Of a stretch of DNA of 64,000 bases, positions 26,299-36,266 are shown piece after piece; within the stretch, counting starts at the first letter, position 1; each line of letters opens with the position of its first letter. The translations under genes were made by a program, and so were the position numbers. A model generated the notes under the pieces. That model had not been told where the DNA came from and did no database searches. It worked only from the letters and a program-made list of their open reading frames with translations. The DNA lies in the NCBI RefSeq assembly GCF_021290925.1, contig NZ_JAJSLX010000001.1, forward strand, positions 930,001 to 994,000, written 5' to 3'. Source of the stretch: Sessilibacter corallicola. Its GTDB lineage: Bacteria > Pseudomonadota > Gammaproteobacteria > Pseudomonadales > Cellvibrionaceae.

Positions 26299-26892
26299 CT
26301 AACAAGACCAGTTGCGCGCCTGCTCAAAACTTTTTTGCAACAAAGGCCATTGCAAAAGGTCGGTTTGATACTGGCCCGCTAAACCCGTTAATTTCACGCC
26401 ATACTGATTCAGCCGATAGGCTAAAACCCCGTAAAACGCATCGAACATTCCCGGCTCTTGGGAGTAGAAAGGTCGCTTGGCGCGAAAGAAAATATCGGTA
26501 ATACGATCAATCTCGCGATTCAATTCAGCGTTTTCTGCCACGGATTCAACCGCGGCAAAAGATAACGGCATCTGCCCGCGAACGTGGCTAAATCCTGAAT
26601 GCAACTCGCAGCACAAGCTTCGAACCAAAGCCCGCTGTCTTGAGTCTTTTGGCAGCAGTGCGCCGTGGGAGATTTCATTGAAATATTCAGCGATAGCCAG
26701 GGAGTCGTGAATCAGGGTTTCGCCATCGATTAAGATGGGAACTAGCGCTGAGGGGGATTTTCCAGCAAGGCGTTGTTTATCGGATTCACTGGTTAAATCG
26801 ATTACCTTGACATCAACGGGTATTTGCGCAATTTGCGCACAGAGCCACGCCCTTATTGACCAGGTTGACTCAGTCCCCACCCACAATTCCAT
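26299..26892 (-). CDS. Glutathione S-transferase family protein
   Basis: A 197-aa GST: N-terminal thioredoxin-like domain with LWVGTESTWSIRAWL, the cis-Pro and GSH-binding segment ALVPILIDGETLIHDSLAIA (Ser-type motif ESxAI replaced by DSLAI) and a helical C-terminal domain. Substrate unknown. Single gene between panC and dnaB. Confidence 0.82.
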   Translation of the reverse strand: MELWVGTESTWSIRAWLCAQIAQIPVDVKVIDLTSESDKQRLAGKSPSALVPILIDGETLIHDSLAIAEYFNEISHGALLPKDSRQRALVRSLCCELHSGFSHVRGQMPLSFAAVESVAENAELNREIDRITDIFFRAKRPFYSQEPGMFDAFYGVLAYRLNQYGVKLTGLAGQYQTDLLQWPLLQKSFEQARNWSC

Positions 26893-27041
26893 AGTGCACC
26901 ATGCCTTTCGTTTTTATTATCTAGAATGCGTTTGACGCTTAAATTCACTTTGCCAATTAATTTATGCGTCTGGAATCAATATTACAAGCGACATAAGGCC
27001 GCAACTGGGGAATTTAAGGGGTGAGCGGTTAAGGATTGATA

Positions 27042-28463
27042 TTAAAAATCGGATGACGCGACATAATCGGCAGCGAGGTTTTCAAAGCGGGTAAACTTAC
27101 CCACAAAAGCGGCCCGACAGGTACCAATTTCACCGTTACGCTGTTTACCAACAATCAGCTCCGCCATGCCTTTATCGGGGCTGTCTTCGTTGTAATATTC
27201 GTCGCGATAAATAAACAGGATAACGTCGGCATCCTGCTCGATGGCTCCAGATTCACGAAGGTCTGAGTTCATTGGTCGTTTGTTCGGTCGCTGTTCAACG
27301 CCACGGTTAAGCTGGGAAAGCGCAATAACGGGGCAATCAAACTCTTTCGCGATGGCCTTTAATGAGCGTGAAATCTCAGAAATTTCCTGGGTTCTGCCTT
27401 CACTCTTACCGGCGATTTGCATCAGCTGCAAATAATCGATCATGATCAAACCGGGATCGCCGTGCTCACGGGCGATACGACGAGTTCTGGCTCTGACTTC
27501 TTGAGGCGTTAATCCAGCGGTGTCATCGATGAACAATGGCTTGTCTTTAAGTTTTCCCATGGCCGCCGAAAGCTTGGGCCAATCCTCTTCGGTGAGCGCG
27601 CCGTTTCGAATTTTCGATTGATCGATACGGCCAACCGACGACAGCATCCTCATCATGAGCGCATTGGCCGGCATCTCAAGACTAAACACCAGCACGGGTT
27701 TGTTTTGGGTGAACAAACCGGCCTCAACAAAATTGAGCGCCAACGCGGTTTTACCCATGGAAGGACGCGCGGCGAGAATAATCATTTCCCCGTTTTGCCA
27801 ACCCGACGTCCGGGAATCTAAATCTGAAAGACCTGTGGATAACCCGGTGATATCTTTTTCTGATCGAAACAATTCATCGATGCGTTCGACGGTTTCTTTC
27901 AGCAGCGAATTCATCTGCTGAAAACCGCCCTGCTTGGGTCGATCTTCTACAATTGCGGCGACGCGCTTTTCCGCCAATTGCAGAAGGTCATCCGCTCCAA
28001 GACCGGCGGGATTCATTCCGCTGCGACCGATTTCGCCGGCAGCGGAAATCAGCTTGCGCAATGTCGCTCGCTCAGAAATGATACGGCTGTAGGCAACAAT
28101 GTTGGCGGGACCAGGAGTGTTGGTGGCCAACGCGGTGAGATACGCTAATCCGCCAACTTGCTCAAGCTGGCCATGGCTTTCCAGTTCTTCGGCCAGAGTA
28201 ATGACATCCAATGGCATGTCACGCTCTTGCAGAACCAGCATAAGCTCATAAATACTGCGATGACTGGCCGAGTAGAAATCTTCTGACTGAACAATTTCAG
28301 CGACACTGTCGAAACGCTGATTATCGAGCATCAATGCACCCAACACCGCCTGCTCTGCTTCAATCGCTTGCGGCAGAGATTCCATCGCCTTCATGCCTGA
28401 TGAAACGTCATCGTAGGCCGAATCGGGCGTGTCGTTGTAGGGGATTGGATCGGGCTCGGACAT
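27042..28463 (-). CDS. dnaB: Replicative DNA helicase DnaB
   Basis: 473 aa from the ATG at 28463 (a TTG six bases earlier is less likely). N-terminal DnaG/DnaC-interacting helical domain from LPQAIEAEQAVLGALMLDN, then the RecA-like hexameric helicase core with Walker A ARPSMGKTALALN, Walker B LIMIDYLQLM and the arginine-finger region. It unwinds the fork ahead of DNA polymerase III. Located just downstream of the rpsF-rpsR-rplI operon, as in Pseudomonas. No intein is visible. Confidence 0.98.
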   Translation of the reverse strand: MSEPDPIPYNDTPDSAYDDVSSGMKAMESLPQAIEAEQAVLGALMLDNQRFDSVAEIVQSEDFYSASHRSIYELMLVLQERDMPLDVITLAEELESHGQLEQVGGLAYLTALATNTPGPANIVAYSRIISERATLRKLISAAGEIGRSGMNPAGLGADDLLQLAEKRVAAIVEDRPKQGGFQQMNSLLKETVERIDELFRSEKDITGLSTGLSDLDSRTSGWQNGEMIILAARPSMGKTALALNFVEAGLFTQNKPVLVFSLEMPANALMMRMLSSVGRIDQSKIRNGALTEEDWPKLSAAMGKLKDKPLFIDDTAGLTPQEVRARTRRIAREHGDPGLIMIDYLQLMQIAGKSEGRTQEISEISRSLKAIAKEFDCPVIALSQLNRGVEQRPNKRPMNSDLRESGAIEQDADVILFIYRDEYYNEDSPDKGMAELIVGKQRNGEIGTCRAAFVGKFTRFENLAADYVASSDF

Positions 28464-28784
28464 ACGCAATTAAAGAGTGATTAAATTCCGGGGCTGTCGA
28501 TTGCTGTAAGTGTGAATTATCTTAGTTCAACGCGCTCGTTTCAAAAGCATCAATGCAAAAATGCGTAATATCTACAGAAACAACAAGACTAGCAGACACT
28601 AACACTTACGGTGATCGACAAATCGTAACTTGAAGTATAAGCGCAAAGTAATCAATGAGGGAGCTTCATTCTCTGATGGAACTCAGAGAACAGACATACA
28701 AAAAGCGGATGACCTAGATCACCCGCTTTTCGAGCAGTAATAAATCAATCGTTTTACCGAGGTCGATTTAATTTACTGACTGAA
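28464..28784. other. rplI-dnaB intergenic region
   Basis: About 320 bp. Contains the rplI terminator at 28700-28730; the remainder should carry the dnaB promoter, not identifiable with confidence. Confidence 0.5.
28700..28730 (-). terminator. rplI operon terminator
   Basis: AAAAGCGGGTGATCTAGGTC reads into a complementary arm ending CCGCTTTTT on the minus strand, about 55 bp after the rplI stop. Confidence 0.85.
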
Positions 28785-29234
28785 TTACTCAGCAATAACG
28801 GCAACGCGAACTACTTGAGTAACTTCGGTGTGTAGCTGAATGTCGATTTCGTATTCACCGACTTCACGCAACGCACCTTCAGGCAATTTAACTTCGGCTT
28901 TCGCTACTTCAACGCCAGCCGCAGTGATTGCTTCTGCGATGTCGCGAGTACCAATAGAACCGAACAATTTACCTTCATCACCTGCATTAGCAGCGATGGT
29001 TACAGCTTCAAGCTCAGCAAGCTTCTCAGCGCGAGCAGTTGCAGCAGAGGTTTTTTCTGCAGCAGCAGCTTCAAGTTCAGCGCGACGAGCTTCAAACTCA
29101 GCTAGGTTTTTTGCATTCGCTGGTAATGCTTTGCCTTGTGGGATCAAGTAGTTACGACCGAAACCTGCTTTCACAGATACCTTGTCGCCAATACCGCCAA
29201 GCTTACCAACTTTATCGAGCAGAATAACTTCCAT
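28785..29234 (-). CDS. rplI: 50S ribosomal protein L9
   Basis: A 149-aa L9: the N-terminal rRNA-binding domain [20 protein letters not shown] with [15 protein letters not shown], an Ala/Glu-rich connecting helix and the C-terminal domain. Last gene of the rpsF-rpsR-DUF2232-rplI operon. Length is family-typical. Confidence 0.98.
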   Translation of the reverse strand: MEVILLDKVGKLGGIGDKVSVKAGFGRNYLIPQGKALPANAKNLAEFEARRAELEAAAAEKTSAATARAEKLAELEAVTIAANAGDEGKLFGSIGTRDIAEAITAAGVEVAKAEVKLPEGALREVGEYEIDIQLHTEVTQVVRVAVIAE

Positions 29235-29273
29235 CTCGTAATCCTCTTTGAATAGATTGCCTTAACTTATCGC

Positions 29274-30146
29274 TTAAGGCTTGGGCGCATACCGCCCGCG
29301 TAAATTTAAGAAACTATCGAGTACCGCAACGGTTGATATGAACGGTTTTAACGGTGGAATAATAATCAACACAGCGTAAAACATGACATACCAAGGCGTT
29401 TCTAAACCTTTTTGATTACCGTACCAATGTACGAGGGCAACACCTGAAATAAACAAGGGCATCATAAACAAACCTGCCCATGCTGCCGTTGAATCGCTGA
29501 TCATGTAACAAGCCAGCATCGCTAATGTGCATGCCATAGCTATTGGTGGATGTAACACCAACGCTAAAAATTCTTTTTTAAATCCACCAGGATTATAAAG
29601 AATTGCTTGCCACCAACGCGCCAAGGCCAGTGTCAGCACCGAGGCAATGGCCGTAAACGATGCTAGTCCGCCCAGTATTTGCCAATAACTGCCAATACTT
29701 AAATCGACCTGGCTTACATCACCGCCATTTTCAGCAATATCCGTTTTAAATGATTCTAAAAACTCTTGTGTTGACGCTAGACTCACTTGAAGCTCGGCTT
29801 TTGCCATCACACCGGTTATCAGCATTGCCACAAGGCTGCTCACAACCACAGTGACCAACGTCAAACTCCAAGATTGGCTCCAGCGTAACATCAGTGCTGA
29901 CAAGGTTACGGTCAGGAGATAACCAACCCCCAACATCCCTCGAAAAACACCGGTAAAGCCAAAAATCACCAACGTTAATACAGGCAATAGTGTTGCTAGA
30001 AACACCGGTAAACTGTACTTAGCGCCGTGGCGCAAGAAAAACAATGCAACCGCAGCCGGGCTAATTACAGGTATACCTATCACCGCAACAATTGCGGCTT
30101 GTGTGCGCCCTCGCATAATAAATTCAGCCAGTGAACGCACAATCAA
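29274..30146 (-). CDS. DUF2232 membrane protein
   Basis: A 290-aa protein with about eight hydrophobic segments and no periplasmic domain; the pattern (YybS-like, ECF-transporter S-component-like) fits DUF2232. It sits between rpsR and rplI as it does in Pseudomonas. The start assigned here is TTG, 5 nt after the rpsR stop, so translation is likely coupled; a nearby GTG is also possible. Function is unknown. Confidence 0.82.
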   Translation of the reverse strand: MIVRSLAEFIMRGRTQAAIVAVIGIPVISPAAVALFFLRHGAKYSLPVFLATLLPVLTLVIFGFTGVFRGMLGVGYLLTVTLSALMLRWSQSWSLTLVTVVVSSLVAMLITGVMAKAELQVSLASTQEFLESFKTDIAENGGDVSQVDLSIGSYWQILGGLASFTAIASVLTLALARWWQAILYNPGGFKKEFLALVLHPPIAMACTLAMLACYMISDSTAAWAGLFMMPLFISGVALVHWYGNQKGLETPWYVMFYAVLIIIPPLKPFISTVAVLDSFLNLRGRYAPKP

Positions 30147-30151
30147 TACTC

Positions 30152-30379
30152 TTATTCGTGGCTGTCAGTGTATGGCAAAAGAGCCAAGTAACGCGCACGT
30201 TTGATAGCGGTCGACAACTGGCGCTGGTATTTAGCTTGAGTGCCAGTGATACGGCTTGGAACAATTTTGCCAGTCTCAGTGATGTAGGCTTTAAGAGTTT
30301 CCAAGTCTTTGTAATCGATTTGCTCTACACCTTCAGCGGTGAAGCGGCAAAATTTACGGCGTCGGAAAAAGCGTGCCAT
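30152..30379 (-). CDS. rpsR: 30S ribosomal protein S18
   Basis: 75 aa with the S18 pattern [17 protein letters not shown] and [20 protein letters not shown]. It pairs with S6 on 16S rRNA. Just 11 bp after rpsF. Confidence 0.98.
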   Translation of the reverse strand: MARFFRRRKFCRFTAEGVEQIDYKDLETLKAYITETGKIVPSRITGTQAKYQRQLSTAIKRARYLALLPYTDSHE

Positions 30380-30390
30380 GATGTGACTCC

Positions 30391-30831
30391 TTATTCTGCT
30401 TCGCTGTTAGTGGTTTCGGTTGCTTGCTCAGAGCTTTCGTTGTTAGAAGCTTCTTGTGCTTCTTCACGAGCCTGACGCTCTTCGCGGCGTGCTTTACGCT
30501 CACGGCCTTCTTGCTCAGCCTTCATGATTGGAGACTCAGAAGTTACCGCTTCGTCGCAACGAACAACCATGTGACGCAATACAGCATCGTTATAGCGGAA
30601 GTTGGTAGTCAACTCATCCAAAATCTCTTTTGAACACTCAACATTCAAAAGAATGTAGTGTGCTTTGTGGATTTTGTTGATTGAGTAAGCAAGTTGGCGA
30701 CGGCCCCAATCTTCTAAACGGTGAACTGCACCGCCAGATTCTTTGATGGACGCAGAGTAACGTTCCACCATTCCTGGTACCTGCTCGCTTTGGTCTGGGT
30801 GAACCAAAAAGATGATTTCGTAGTGACGCAT
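30391..30831 (-). CDS. rpsF: 30S ribosomal protein S6
   Basis: 146 aa: core [20 protein letters not shown] with [17 protein letters not shown] and [13 protein letters not shown], then an acidic Glu-rich tail of about 35 residues. First gene of the operon; in many bacteria the S6:S18 complex represses this operon through its leader RNA, which would fit the palindromic leader at 30881-30910. Confidence 0.98.
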   Translation of the reverse strand: MRHYEIIFLVHPDQSEQVPGMVERYSASIKESGGAVHRLEDWGRRQLAYSINKIHKAHYILLNVECSKEILDELTTNFRYNDAVLRHMVVRCDEAVTSESPIMKAEQEGRERKARREERQAREEAQEASNNESSEQATETTNSEAE

Positions 30832-30880
30832 GAATGCTCCTTACGGGTTACGCTTCCTGTTAATCAGTGAAGCAAGGAGT

Positions 30881-30910
30881 GCTAACCACGGTTACGCGGC
30901 TAGCGGTTAA
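30881..30910 (-). promoter_or_regulatory. Possible S6:S18 leader structure
   Basis: About 50-80 nt upstream of rpsF the sequence has complementary CTAACC / GGTTAG arms and an inner CCGCG / CGTGG pair. The position suits a ribosomal-protein leader, but I cannot match the S6:S18 motif consensus base by base. Confidence 0.3.
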
Positions 30911-31039
30911 GGGGCGCGGATTGTAGGAGATTTAGCCACTCGATGCAAGAGTCGAGCGAGTTTTCAAAATGGTGGAGAAACCCAGTTCTAAACGTGTGCT
31001 GTCAGTTTAGCACTTGCAGATCAACACAAAGTAATCCGC

Positions 31040-31495
31040 TCATAATTTGAGCGTATAAAACCGACTGTTGGGATCTTCTGTGTAAGAGCCAAACGGCGTG
31101 CATACTTCAAATCCAAAACGTTCATACAATCGATGAGCGGGTTTAAAGAAGTCCATTGAGCCTGTCTCTAAGCTCAATGTTGTGTAGTGGCGCAATTTGG
31201 CTTGAGCAATCAAAAATTCTAAGATTTTGGCACCCAATCCCTGGCCGCGCGCATTTGATTGAGTCCGCATTGATTTGATTTCACCGTGAGACTCACCCAA
31301 CTCTTTAAGAGCGCCAAAACCCAACACACGGTCATCATTCCACAGGCTCCAGAATGTCACATCGCAGGCTTTGAGTCCGTCGAGATTCAACGCATGGCGA
31401 CTTTCTGGCGGCGAGGTTTTTTCCATATCGAGCAAATGCTCGTTGAGCAATTGCTGAACATCTTTATTCTCTAAAGTGCCTAATCTAAATTCCAT
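31040..31495 (-). CDS. GNAT-family N-acetyltransferase
   Basis: A 151-aa GNAT with the acetyl-CoA loop QSNARGQGLGAKILEFLIAQ (R/Q-x-x-G-x-G/A) and a C-terminal LYERFGFEV strand. Related to small YjaB/ElaA-like acetyltransferases. Substrate unknown. Single gene. Confidence 0.85.
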   Translation of the reverse strand: MEFRLGTLENKDVQQLLNEHLLDMEKTSPPESRHALNLDGLKACDVTFWSLWNDDRVLGFGALKELGESHGEIKSMRTQSNARGQGLGAKILEFLIAQAKLRHYTTLSLETGSMDFFKPAHRLYERFGFEVCTPFGSYTEDPNSRFYTLKL

Positions 31496-31596
31496 CACGT
31501 TAAAATTCCACTGCCCCGAAATTAGCTTGGTTCAGGTGATCTGTGTTAGACGACTTATGTTAGATGAACTATGTTAAGTAACCTACGCCAATTCAC

Positions 31597-32109
31597 CTAA
31601 ACCGAACCAATACATTCAACTTCAACCAATGCACCAAGTGCTAAACCATTCACCCCCATCGCACTGCGCGCCGGGTACGGAGCGGTAAAATACTCTTGGT
31701 AAACTTTATTAAACTCGCCCCACTGCGAGATATCGGAAAGCATGACGGTACACTTAACCAGATTTTTCATGGAATAACCGTTGGCTTCAAGCATGCTTCG
31801 GATATTGGTCATCACCTGATGAGACTGTTCTTTGATTCCGCCTTTTACAAGTTTGATAGAACCTGGTTCTACTGGAATCATACCCGATAAATACAGCGTG
31901 TCGTTTAATCGAACAATCTCAGAAAACGGCAAATTCTCTGGGTACACTGCGGGCTTCTCAACATAACTTACCTCAGCAGTTTGCGGATTGTGTTTTTCGT
32001 GTAATCCGACAATCGAAACTTTATTGTCAGCATCAACAAACGCAGTGAAGAACAACAAAAGCGCCAGCAACGCATTGTTTTTGTATTTATTTATAAAAGA
32101 GAAAAGCAA
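31597..32109 (-). CDS. Secreted RidA-family protein
   Basis: A 170-aa protein: N-terminal hydrophobic export signal of about 25 residues (ALLALLLFFTAFVDA), then a RidA/YjgF domain with the conserved Arg in YPARSAMGVN and E in VEVECIGSV. RidA proteins hydrolyse reactive enamine/imine intermediates. Most are cytoplasmic, so the signal peptide is unusual; a second exported RidA is at 45132. Stand-alone gene. Confidence 0.8.
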   Translation of the reverse strand: MLFSFINKYKNNALLALLLFFTAFVDADNKVSIVGLHEKHNPQTAEVSYVEKPAVYPENLPFSEIVRLNDTLYLSGMIPVEPGSIKLVKGGIKEQSHQVMTNIRSMLEANGYSMKNLVKCTVMLSDISQWGEFNKVYQEYFTAPYPARSAMGVNGLALGALVEVECIGSV

Positions 32110-32269
32110 AGCACAACCCCCATATTTTTATAGTCATCGTTACTACTTTCTCAGCAGACAAATTTTTGAAAATCCACACGCAAGAACTAGCAGAATACAT
32201 GCCTTAAAGACGAAAGCTTTTCGTCGTTCCGCAGGTTTTATCAACGATGAAAACAGCTGGGGGATTATT

Positions 32270-32782
32270 TTAGGAACTCAGGCTCCTATAAGTTTTCTGC
32301 CAGATTTCAAAATCAGAACGACCAAACAGATAAAAATAAATATCGAGATCAGCGTGTTCTTTTTGACAGCAGACATCAAGAGCAATTTTTGCAGCTGCCT
32401 CAATCGGGTATCCATAAACGCCACAAGAAATTGCCGGAAAGGCGATAGACGCGCACTGATTCTCTTTGGCAAGCGCTAAAGAATTTCGATAACAACGCGC
32501 CAATAAATCAGCGGGATTGGAAACCTGAGAATAAACTGGGCCAACGGTATGAATCACGTATTTTGCCGGTAGATTGCAGCCGTCGGTAATTTTCGCTTCA
32601 CCGGTTGGACACCGCACACCGTTTTTATCGGGCAGCGCGCGACACAACGCTAATAACTCTGCACCGGCCGCTCGATGAATCGCGCCGTCAACACCACCGC
32701 CACCCAGCAAACTGTTCTTTGCGGCATTCACGATAGCATCTGCGTTTGCTTGGGTGATATCACCCTCGAATAAATGAATCAT
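32270..32782 (-). CDS. Macrodomain protein, O-acetyl-ADP-ribose deacetylase-like
   Basis: 170 aa from ATG 32782 ([20 protein letters not shown]). MacroD-type motifs: [20 protein letters not shown], the loop [15 protein letters not shown] (G-x-Y-G), and AAKIAL. The family removes ADP-ribose from proteins or deacetylates O-acetyl-ADP-ribose. It starts 5 nt after the stop of the glycosyltransferase, suggesting co-transcription. Confidence 0.88.
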   Translation of the reverse strand: MIHLFEGDITQANADAIVNAAKNSLLGGGGVDGAIHRAAGAELLALCRALPDKNGVRCPTGEAKITDGCNLPAKYVIHTVGPVYSQVSNPADLLARCYRNSLALAKENQCASIAFPAISCGVYGYPIEAAAKIALDVCCQKEHADLDIYFYLFGRSDFEIWQKTYRSLSS

Positions 32783-32787
32783 CGTGC

Positions 32788-33972
32788 TTATTCTCGATCG
32801 GTACGATTCCACGTGGTTTGTTTTTTCTCAACAAAGCCGCGATAAACACCGAATTTTGATAACACGTACAAAGGAAGATGCAGCAATTCGTTAGGCGATA
32901 ATATCTGCCGGCCTGCCAATAACCACGAGAAAAAGATACAACTCATCACCGCAACAACCAGCAGCACCACCAAACTCAACACCAAACTTAGGTTGGCAAA
33001 GATATTCATCACTGCAAAAAATAAAAATACAACGACAGTGAACATCAGCAATAAGGACAACGGTGGAATGATGAGGTCGAGAAAAAACAAAAGTAGACTT
33101 TTACTTTTGGATTTAGCAGTCGCTTTTAATAAAGGGCCAGCGAACTTTTGGATCATACCCATATGACCGTGCTCCCAACGCTCACGTTGTTTTTCTAACG
33201 CGGCTTGAGTAACCGGTAAATCACTTAAAATTGCCGGCTGATCATCGTAAAGCGCACCCTTACCTTGGCCTGCCAATTCAATGCCGAGCTTCATGTCTTC
33301 AACGATCTCTCCCGAGGCCAGAGGAACCGAGGTGATGTCTTGCCACAAAAACGCCATCCCAGAACCCAGCAATGGAATAGGTGCACCAAGAAAACTCAAA
33401 CCTTTTGTACGAATTCGGTTTTTGATGAGTACGGCAAATTCGGACACTTTTGTTTTGATGGTCGCACCATCTGGACTTTGCAATAAGTACCGGGATTGAA
33501 CCGGGCGTTGGTATTGAATGGCCGCCGCTTTTAATCGCTGAATGGTACCGGGAATGGCTTCGCAATCGGCGTCGACAATAATGACGACTTCGGGAGGATT
33601 CGATTTTAGCTGCTCCAAACCGTGAGCCAAGGCAAAGCCTTTGCCACGATTTTCGGCATCTTGGCGCTCGCTAACCTGGCAACCGCTGGCGCGTACAAGA
33701 TCGGCGGTCGTGTCATTGCAATTATCGGCAACGACCAAAATTTCATCGTGATCACCGAGTTCTGGCTTTAGCGATTCTAACGTGCTCTCAATCACTAATT
33801 CTTCGTTGTGTGCCGGAATTAATATAACGCACCGAGCCTCGGGGGTGTCGGATTCTTCAATCGGGGTGACGTTGGGCGCTCGATAAAACAGAGAACAAAC
33901 ACACTCAACAACAAACAATGACAATGGAATTGCGACTGCGATAAATAAAATCCAACAGATTAATTCCAGCAT
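32788..33972 (-). CDS. Glycosyltransferase family 2 membrane protein
   Basis: A 394-aa integral membrane GT2: N-terminal hydrophobic segment ([20 protein letters not shown]), GT-A domain with [20 protein letters not shown], the metal-binding D-x-D in [10 protein letters not shown], and an (Q/R)xxRW-like QRERWEHGH motif. Two further transmembrane helices follow (around 290-350). Likely adds sugar to a lipid-linked or surface polysaccharide. It starts 2 bp after the GT4 gene. Acceptor and donor unknown. Confidence 0.85.
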   Translation of the reverse strand: MLELICWILFIAVAIPLSLFVVECVCSLFYRAPNVTPIEESDTPEARCVILIPAHNEELVIESTLESLKPELGDHDEILVVADNCNDTTADLVRASGCQVSERQDAENRGKGFALAHGLEQLKSNPPEVVIIVDADCEAIPGTIQRLKAAAIQYQRPVQSRYLLQSPDGATIKTKVSEFAVLIKNRIRTKGLSFLGAPIPLLGSGMAFLWQDITSVPLASGEIVEDMKLGIELAGQGKGALYDDQPAILSDLPVTQAALEKQRERWEHGHMGMIQKFAGPLLKATAKSKSKSLLLFFLDLIIPPLSLLLMFTVVVFLFFAVMNIFANLSLVLSLVVLLVVAVMSCIFFSWLLAGRQILSPNELLHLPLYVLSKFGVYRGFVEKKQTTWNRTDRE

Positions 33973-33974
33973 AA

Positions 33975-35177
33975 TTACGACTCCAACGCTTTAATGGCAT
34001 TGAGTAATTTTTCGGCTTCTTGAACACTGTCGTGCTCATTGCTGACTCGCTGATATCCGTATTCTCCTAATGCATTCAGCTCCTCAGGCGTTAACTGAAT
34101 AATTTTTTCGATTTCATCAGCAATGGCCATGTCGTCACCGGCAGGTATTAACCAGCCAGATTTTTCATCAATGAGTTCAGGAATTCCAGCAATATAGGTG
34201 CTTAATACCGGACGTTTACGCGCTAGGGATTCCATAATAGAAACTGGAAGACCTTCGGCAAAACTCGGCAACAGCAACGCCGTGCAATCGTCTAACGCCT
34301 CCACAATTTGCGCGGTTGAACACCAGCCCAACAAAGCAATATTATTTTCTAAACCGTTTGCCTTGATGAAGCGCTCGATTTCTCCTCTCAGCTCTCCGTC
34401 TCCGATAAGGGATAAATGCACATCGACGTTGCGTTGTTTTAGCAGAGCAATCGCTTGTACTAACAGCATTTGACCTTTTTGTTCGCTCAAACGGCCAATG
34501 TTAATAAAGTGGTTCGCTTTGGTAATAGGTTTGTGTTCTTTTGCGAGTAACTGATCATCGACGGCGCAATGGACAATGGTAATTTTTTTCCAATGATCAA
34601 AGCTGCACCAACGCATTAATTGGCTTCGACAATAAGATGTAATAGCAACCACAAACGAGGCGTGCTGTATTTTCTTGCCTAACGAAATCTGAATGGGCTT
34701 ATCGAACTCTTCTGGCCCATGAACAGTAAAGCTGTAATTAGGGCCACCAAGGATTTTGCACAATAAAACAACAGAGGTTGAGTTGGTGCCGAAATGAGCG
34801 TGGATATGGTCAACCTGTTGTTCATTGCAAATTCTCAGCAATTCACAGGCTTCCAACAAATAAATTAAATTATAGAAGTATCGGTTTTGGTCGTTAAAAG
34901 CCAATTGAAAGGCAACACCGATCGCCTTAATAAAATTGAGCGGTGTACTCAGGAATTGCTTAAAACCTGACTTTAACAATCCCTTTTTATTACCCAGTGC
35001 AATACAACGTGTTTTCGTCAGCTCCTGCTTATCGGTTTCATCCACAAGCTCTTCTGGAGAATTGCGAGCAGCAACTCGAATCACTTTAGCACCGAGCGAT
35101 TCTAGACCGAGTATTTCTCTGCGGATAAAGGTATGGCTGACTTTGGGGTATTGGTTTACAAAATAACAAATATTCAC
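33975..35177 (-). CDS. Glycosyltransferase family 4
   Basis: A 400-aa GT-B enzyme: N-terminal FVNQYPKVSHTFIRREILGL (the SHTFI motif of exopolysaccharide GT4s), IHAHFGTNSTSVVLL, and the C-terminal Rossmann part with NIGRLSEQKGQMLL and the E-x7-E region SFAEGLPVSIMESLA. The pattern places it with capsular or colanic-acid type glycosyltransferases. With the GT2 gene it forms a small surface-sugar operon; no polymerase or flippase is nearby. Confidence 0.88.
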   Translation of the reverse strand: MNICYFVNQYPKVSHTFIRREILGLESLGAKVIRVAARNSPEELVDETDKQELTKTRCIALGNKKGLLKSGFKQFLSTPLNFIKAIGVAFQLAFNDQNRYFYNLIYLLEACELLRICNEQQVDHIHAHFGTNSTSVVLLCKILGGPNYSFTVHGPEEFDKPIQISLGKKIQHASFVVAITSYCRSQLMRWCSFDHWKKITIVHCAVDDQLLAKEHKPITKANHFINIGRLSEQKGQMLLVQAIALLKQRNVDVHLSLIGDGELRGEIERFIKANGLENNIALLGWCSTAQIVEALDDCTALLLPSFAEGLPVSIMESLARKRPVLSTYIAGIPELIDEKSGWLIPAGDDMAIADEIEKIIQLTPEELNALGEYGYQRVSNEHDSVQEAEKLLNAIKALES

Positions 35178-35748
35178 GGGCCGGTACTCTTATCCAGTCT
35201 GAAATTAATCCATTAATCTAAAGATATTCTGCTCAACTCAGAATACCCTACGTCTCAATCATCACAACGAAAACAACAGAAAGTGTAGGAAGGCATTGGC
35301 GAGATCGCACGTATCACCAGAGGTAAGTATTGTTGCAATACTTGTTGAGCTTCGACGTTCCGCGCAAGCGATGCTTTTATAACACGCATCAAAGGCGGGT
35401 TAAAGTCGTCGAAAATGATTCCAAATCAACGCTTTGTTGAGCATTTCTATGAAAGCCTGCATTTACAGCACACTGGAATAAAAAGTGAGGAGTACAACGA
35501 ATTTAAAAGAATGTAAATATTGGCAAAGTCATGGCCCAATCACAGCCACGCACCAAATTTGATCCATATATTGGGGCAACTAAGAAAGAAATTAGAGAGA
35601 CAGGATTTAGAAAAACGGGATTTAGAAATTGTTTAGGAGTGACTTGAGTGATAAAAACAAAAAAGCCTACAGAATAATTCTATAGGCTTTTGCAGTTCAG
35701 TAGTCCCGCCTGCTTACAGCAAGGGGTTTAAACCAGAGATTTCAGCAA
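35178..35748. other. Intergenic region between secG and glycosyltransferase operon
   Basis: 570 bp. The tRNA-Leu usually found downstream of secG in related genomes was not found. It contains the secG terminator (35659-35691), an inverted repeat AAGTATTG / CAATACTT near 35325-35343, and a 39-codon frame from 35531 that I do not support as a gene. Confidence 0.5.
35659..35691 (-). terminator. secG terminator
   Basis: AAAAGCCTATAG / CTGTAGGCTTTT stem (one mismatch) with AATTATT loop and T-run on the minus strand. Confidence 0.88.
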
Positions 35749-36189
35749 TTAGTTATTGCTGCTTTCTGGTTGTTCTACAGCTGGCACATCAGATTCAATA
35801 GCGGGAACGTCATCAACCGCTGAATCAGCTTCGCTGCTCAACGCAGGGATATCAGAATCAGTACCAGCTTCACTGGATTCAATGGTAGGAATATCAGACT
35901 CTTCTAAAGCCGGGGCTGACTCATTGATCAATCCCGGATTAAATTCTTCTACTGCGCTGTTTTGCTTCGCTAAGTAGGTCAAACCGAACGCTAACACGAA
36001 AAATACTGCAGCTAACCAGCCTGTTACTTTGGAGAAGAAATTACCTCCACCCTGGCTTCCGAATACAGTTTGCGAAGCACCGCCACCAAATGACGCACCA
36101 GCTTCAGCACCTTTACCTTGCTGTAACATGATAAGCCCGATAATCGCAAAGGAAACAAGCAAGTAGGCAATAATAATTAATGTTTGCAT
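35749..36189 (-). CDS. secG: Preprotein translocase subunit SecG
   Basis: 146 aa: two transmembrane helices (LIIIAYLLVSFAIIGLIMLQ and VTGWLAAVFFVLAFGLTYLA) around the Gly-rich GASFGGGASQTVFGSQGG loop, then a long acidic, Ser/Glu/Pro-rich tail of about 60 residues. SecG supports SecYE-SecA translocation. Last gene of the rlmE-ftsH-folP-glmM-tpiA-secG block. Confidence 0.96.
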   Translation of the reverse strand: MQTLIIIAYLLVSFAIIGLIMLQQGKGAEAGASFGGGASQTVFGSQGGGNFFSKVTGWLAAVFFVLAFGLTYLAKQNSAVEEFNPGLINESAPALEESDIPTIESSEAGTDSDIPALSSEADSAVDDVPAIESDVPAVEQPESSNN

Positions 36190-36266
36190 AAGTATCTCGT
36201 CGCAATGTGTTGCGAATTTAAATCGTTAACGGCATCTACATGTGCGAGCCGTTTTGTCCAATTCTC

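Noticed and set aside
35531-35650. 39-codon frame MAQSQPRTKFDPYIGATK...
   Set aside because: Short, repetitive RETGFRKTGF segment, no ribosome site.
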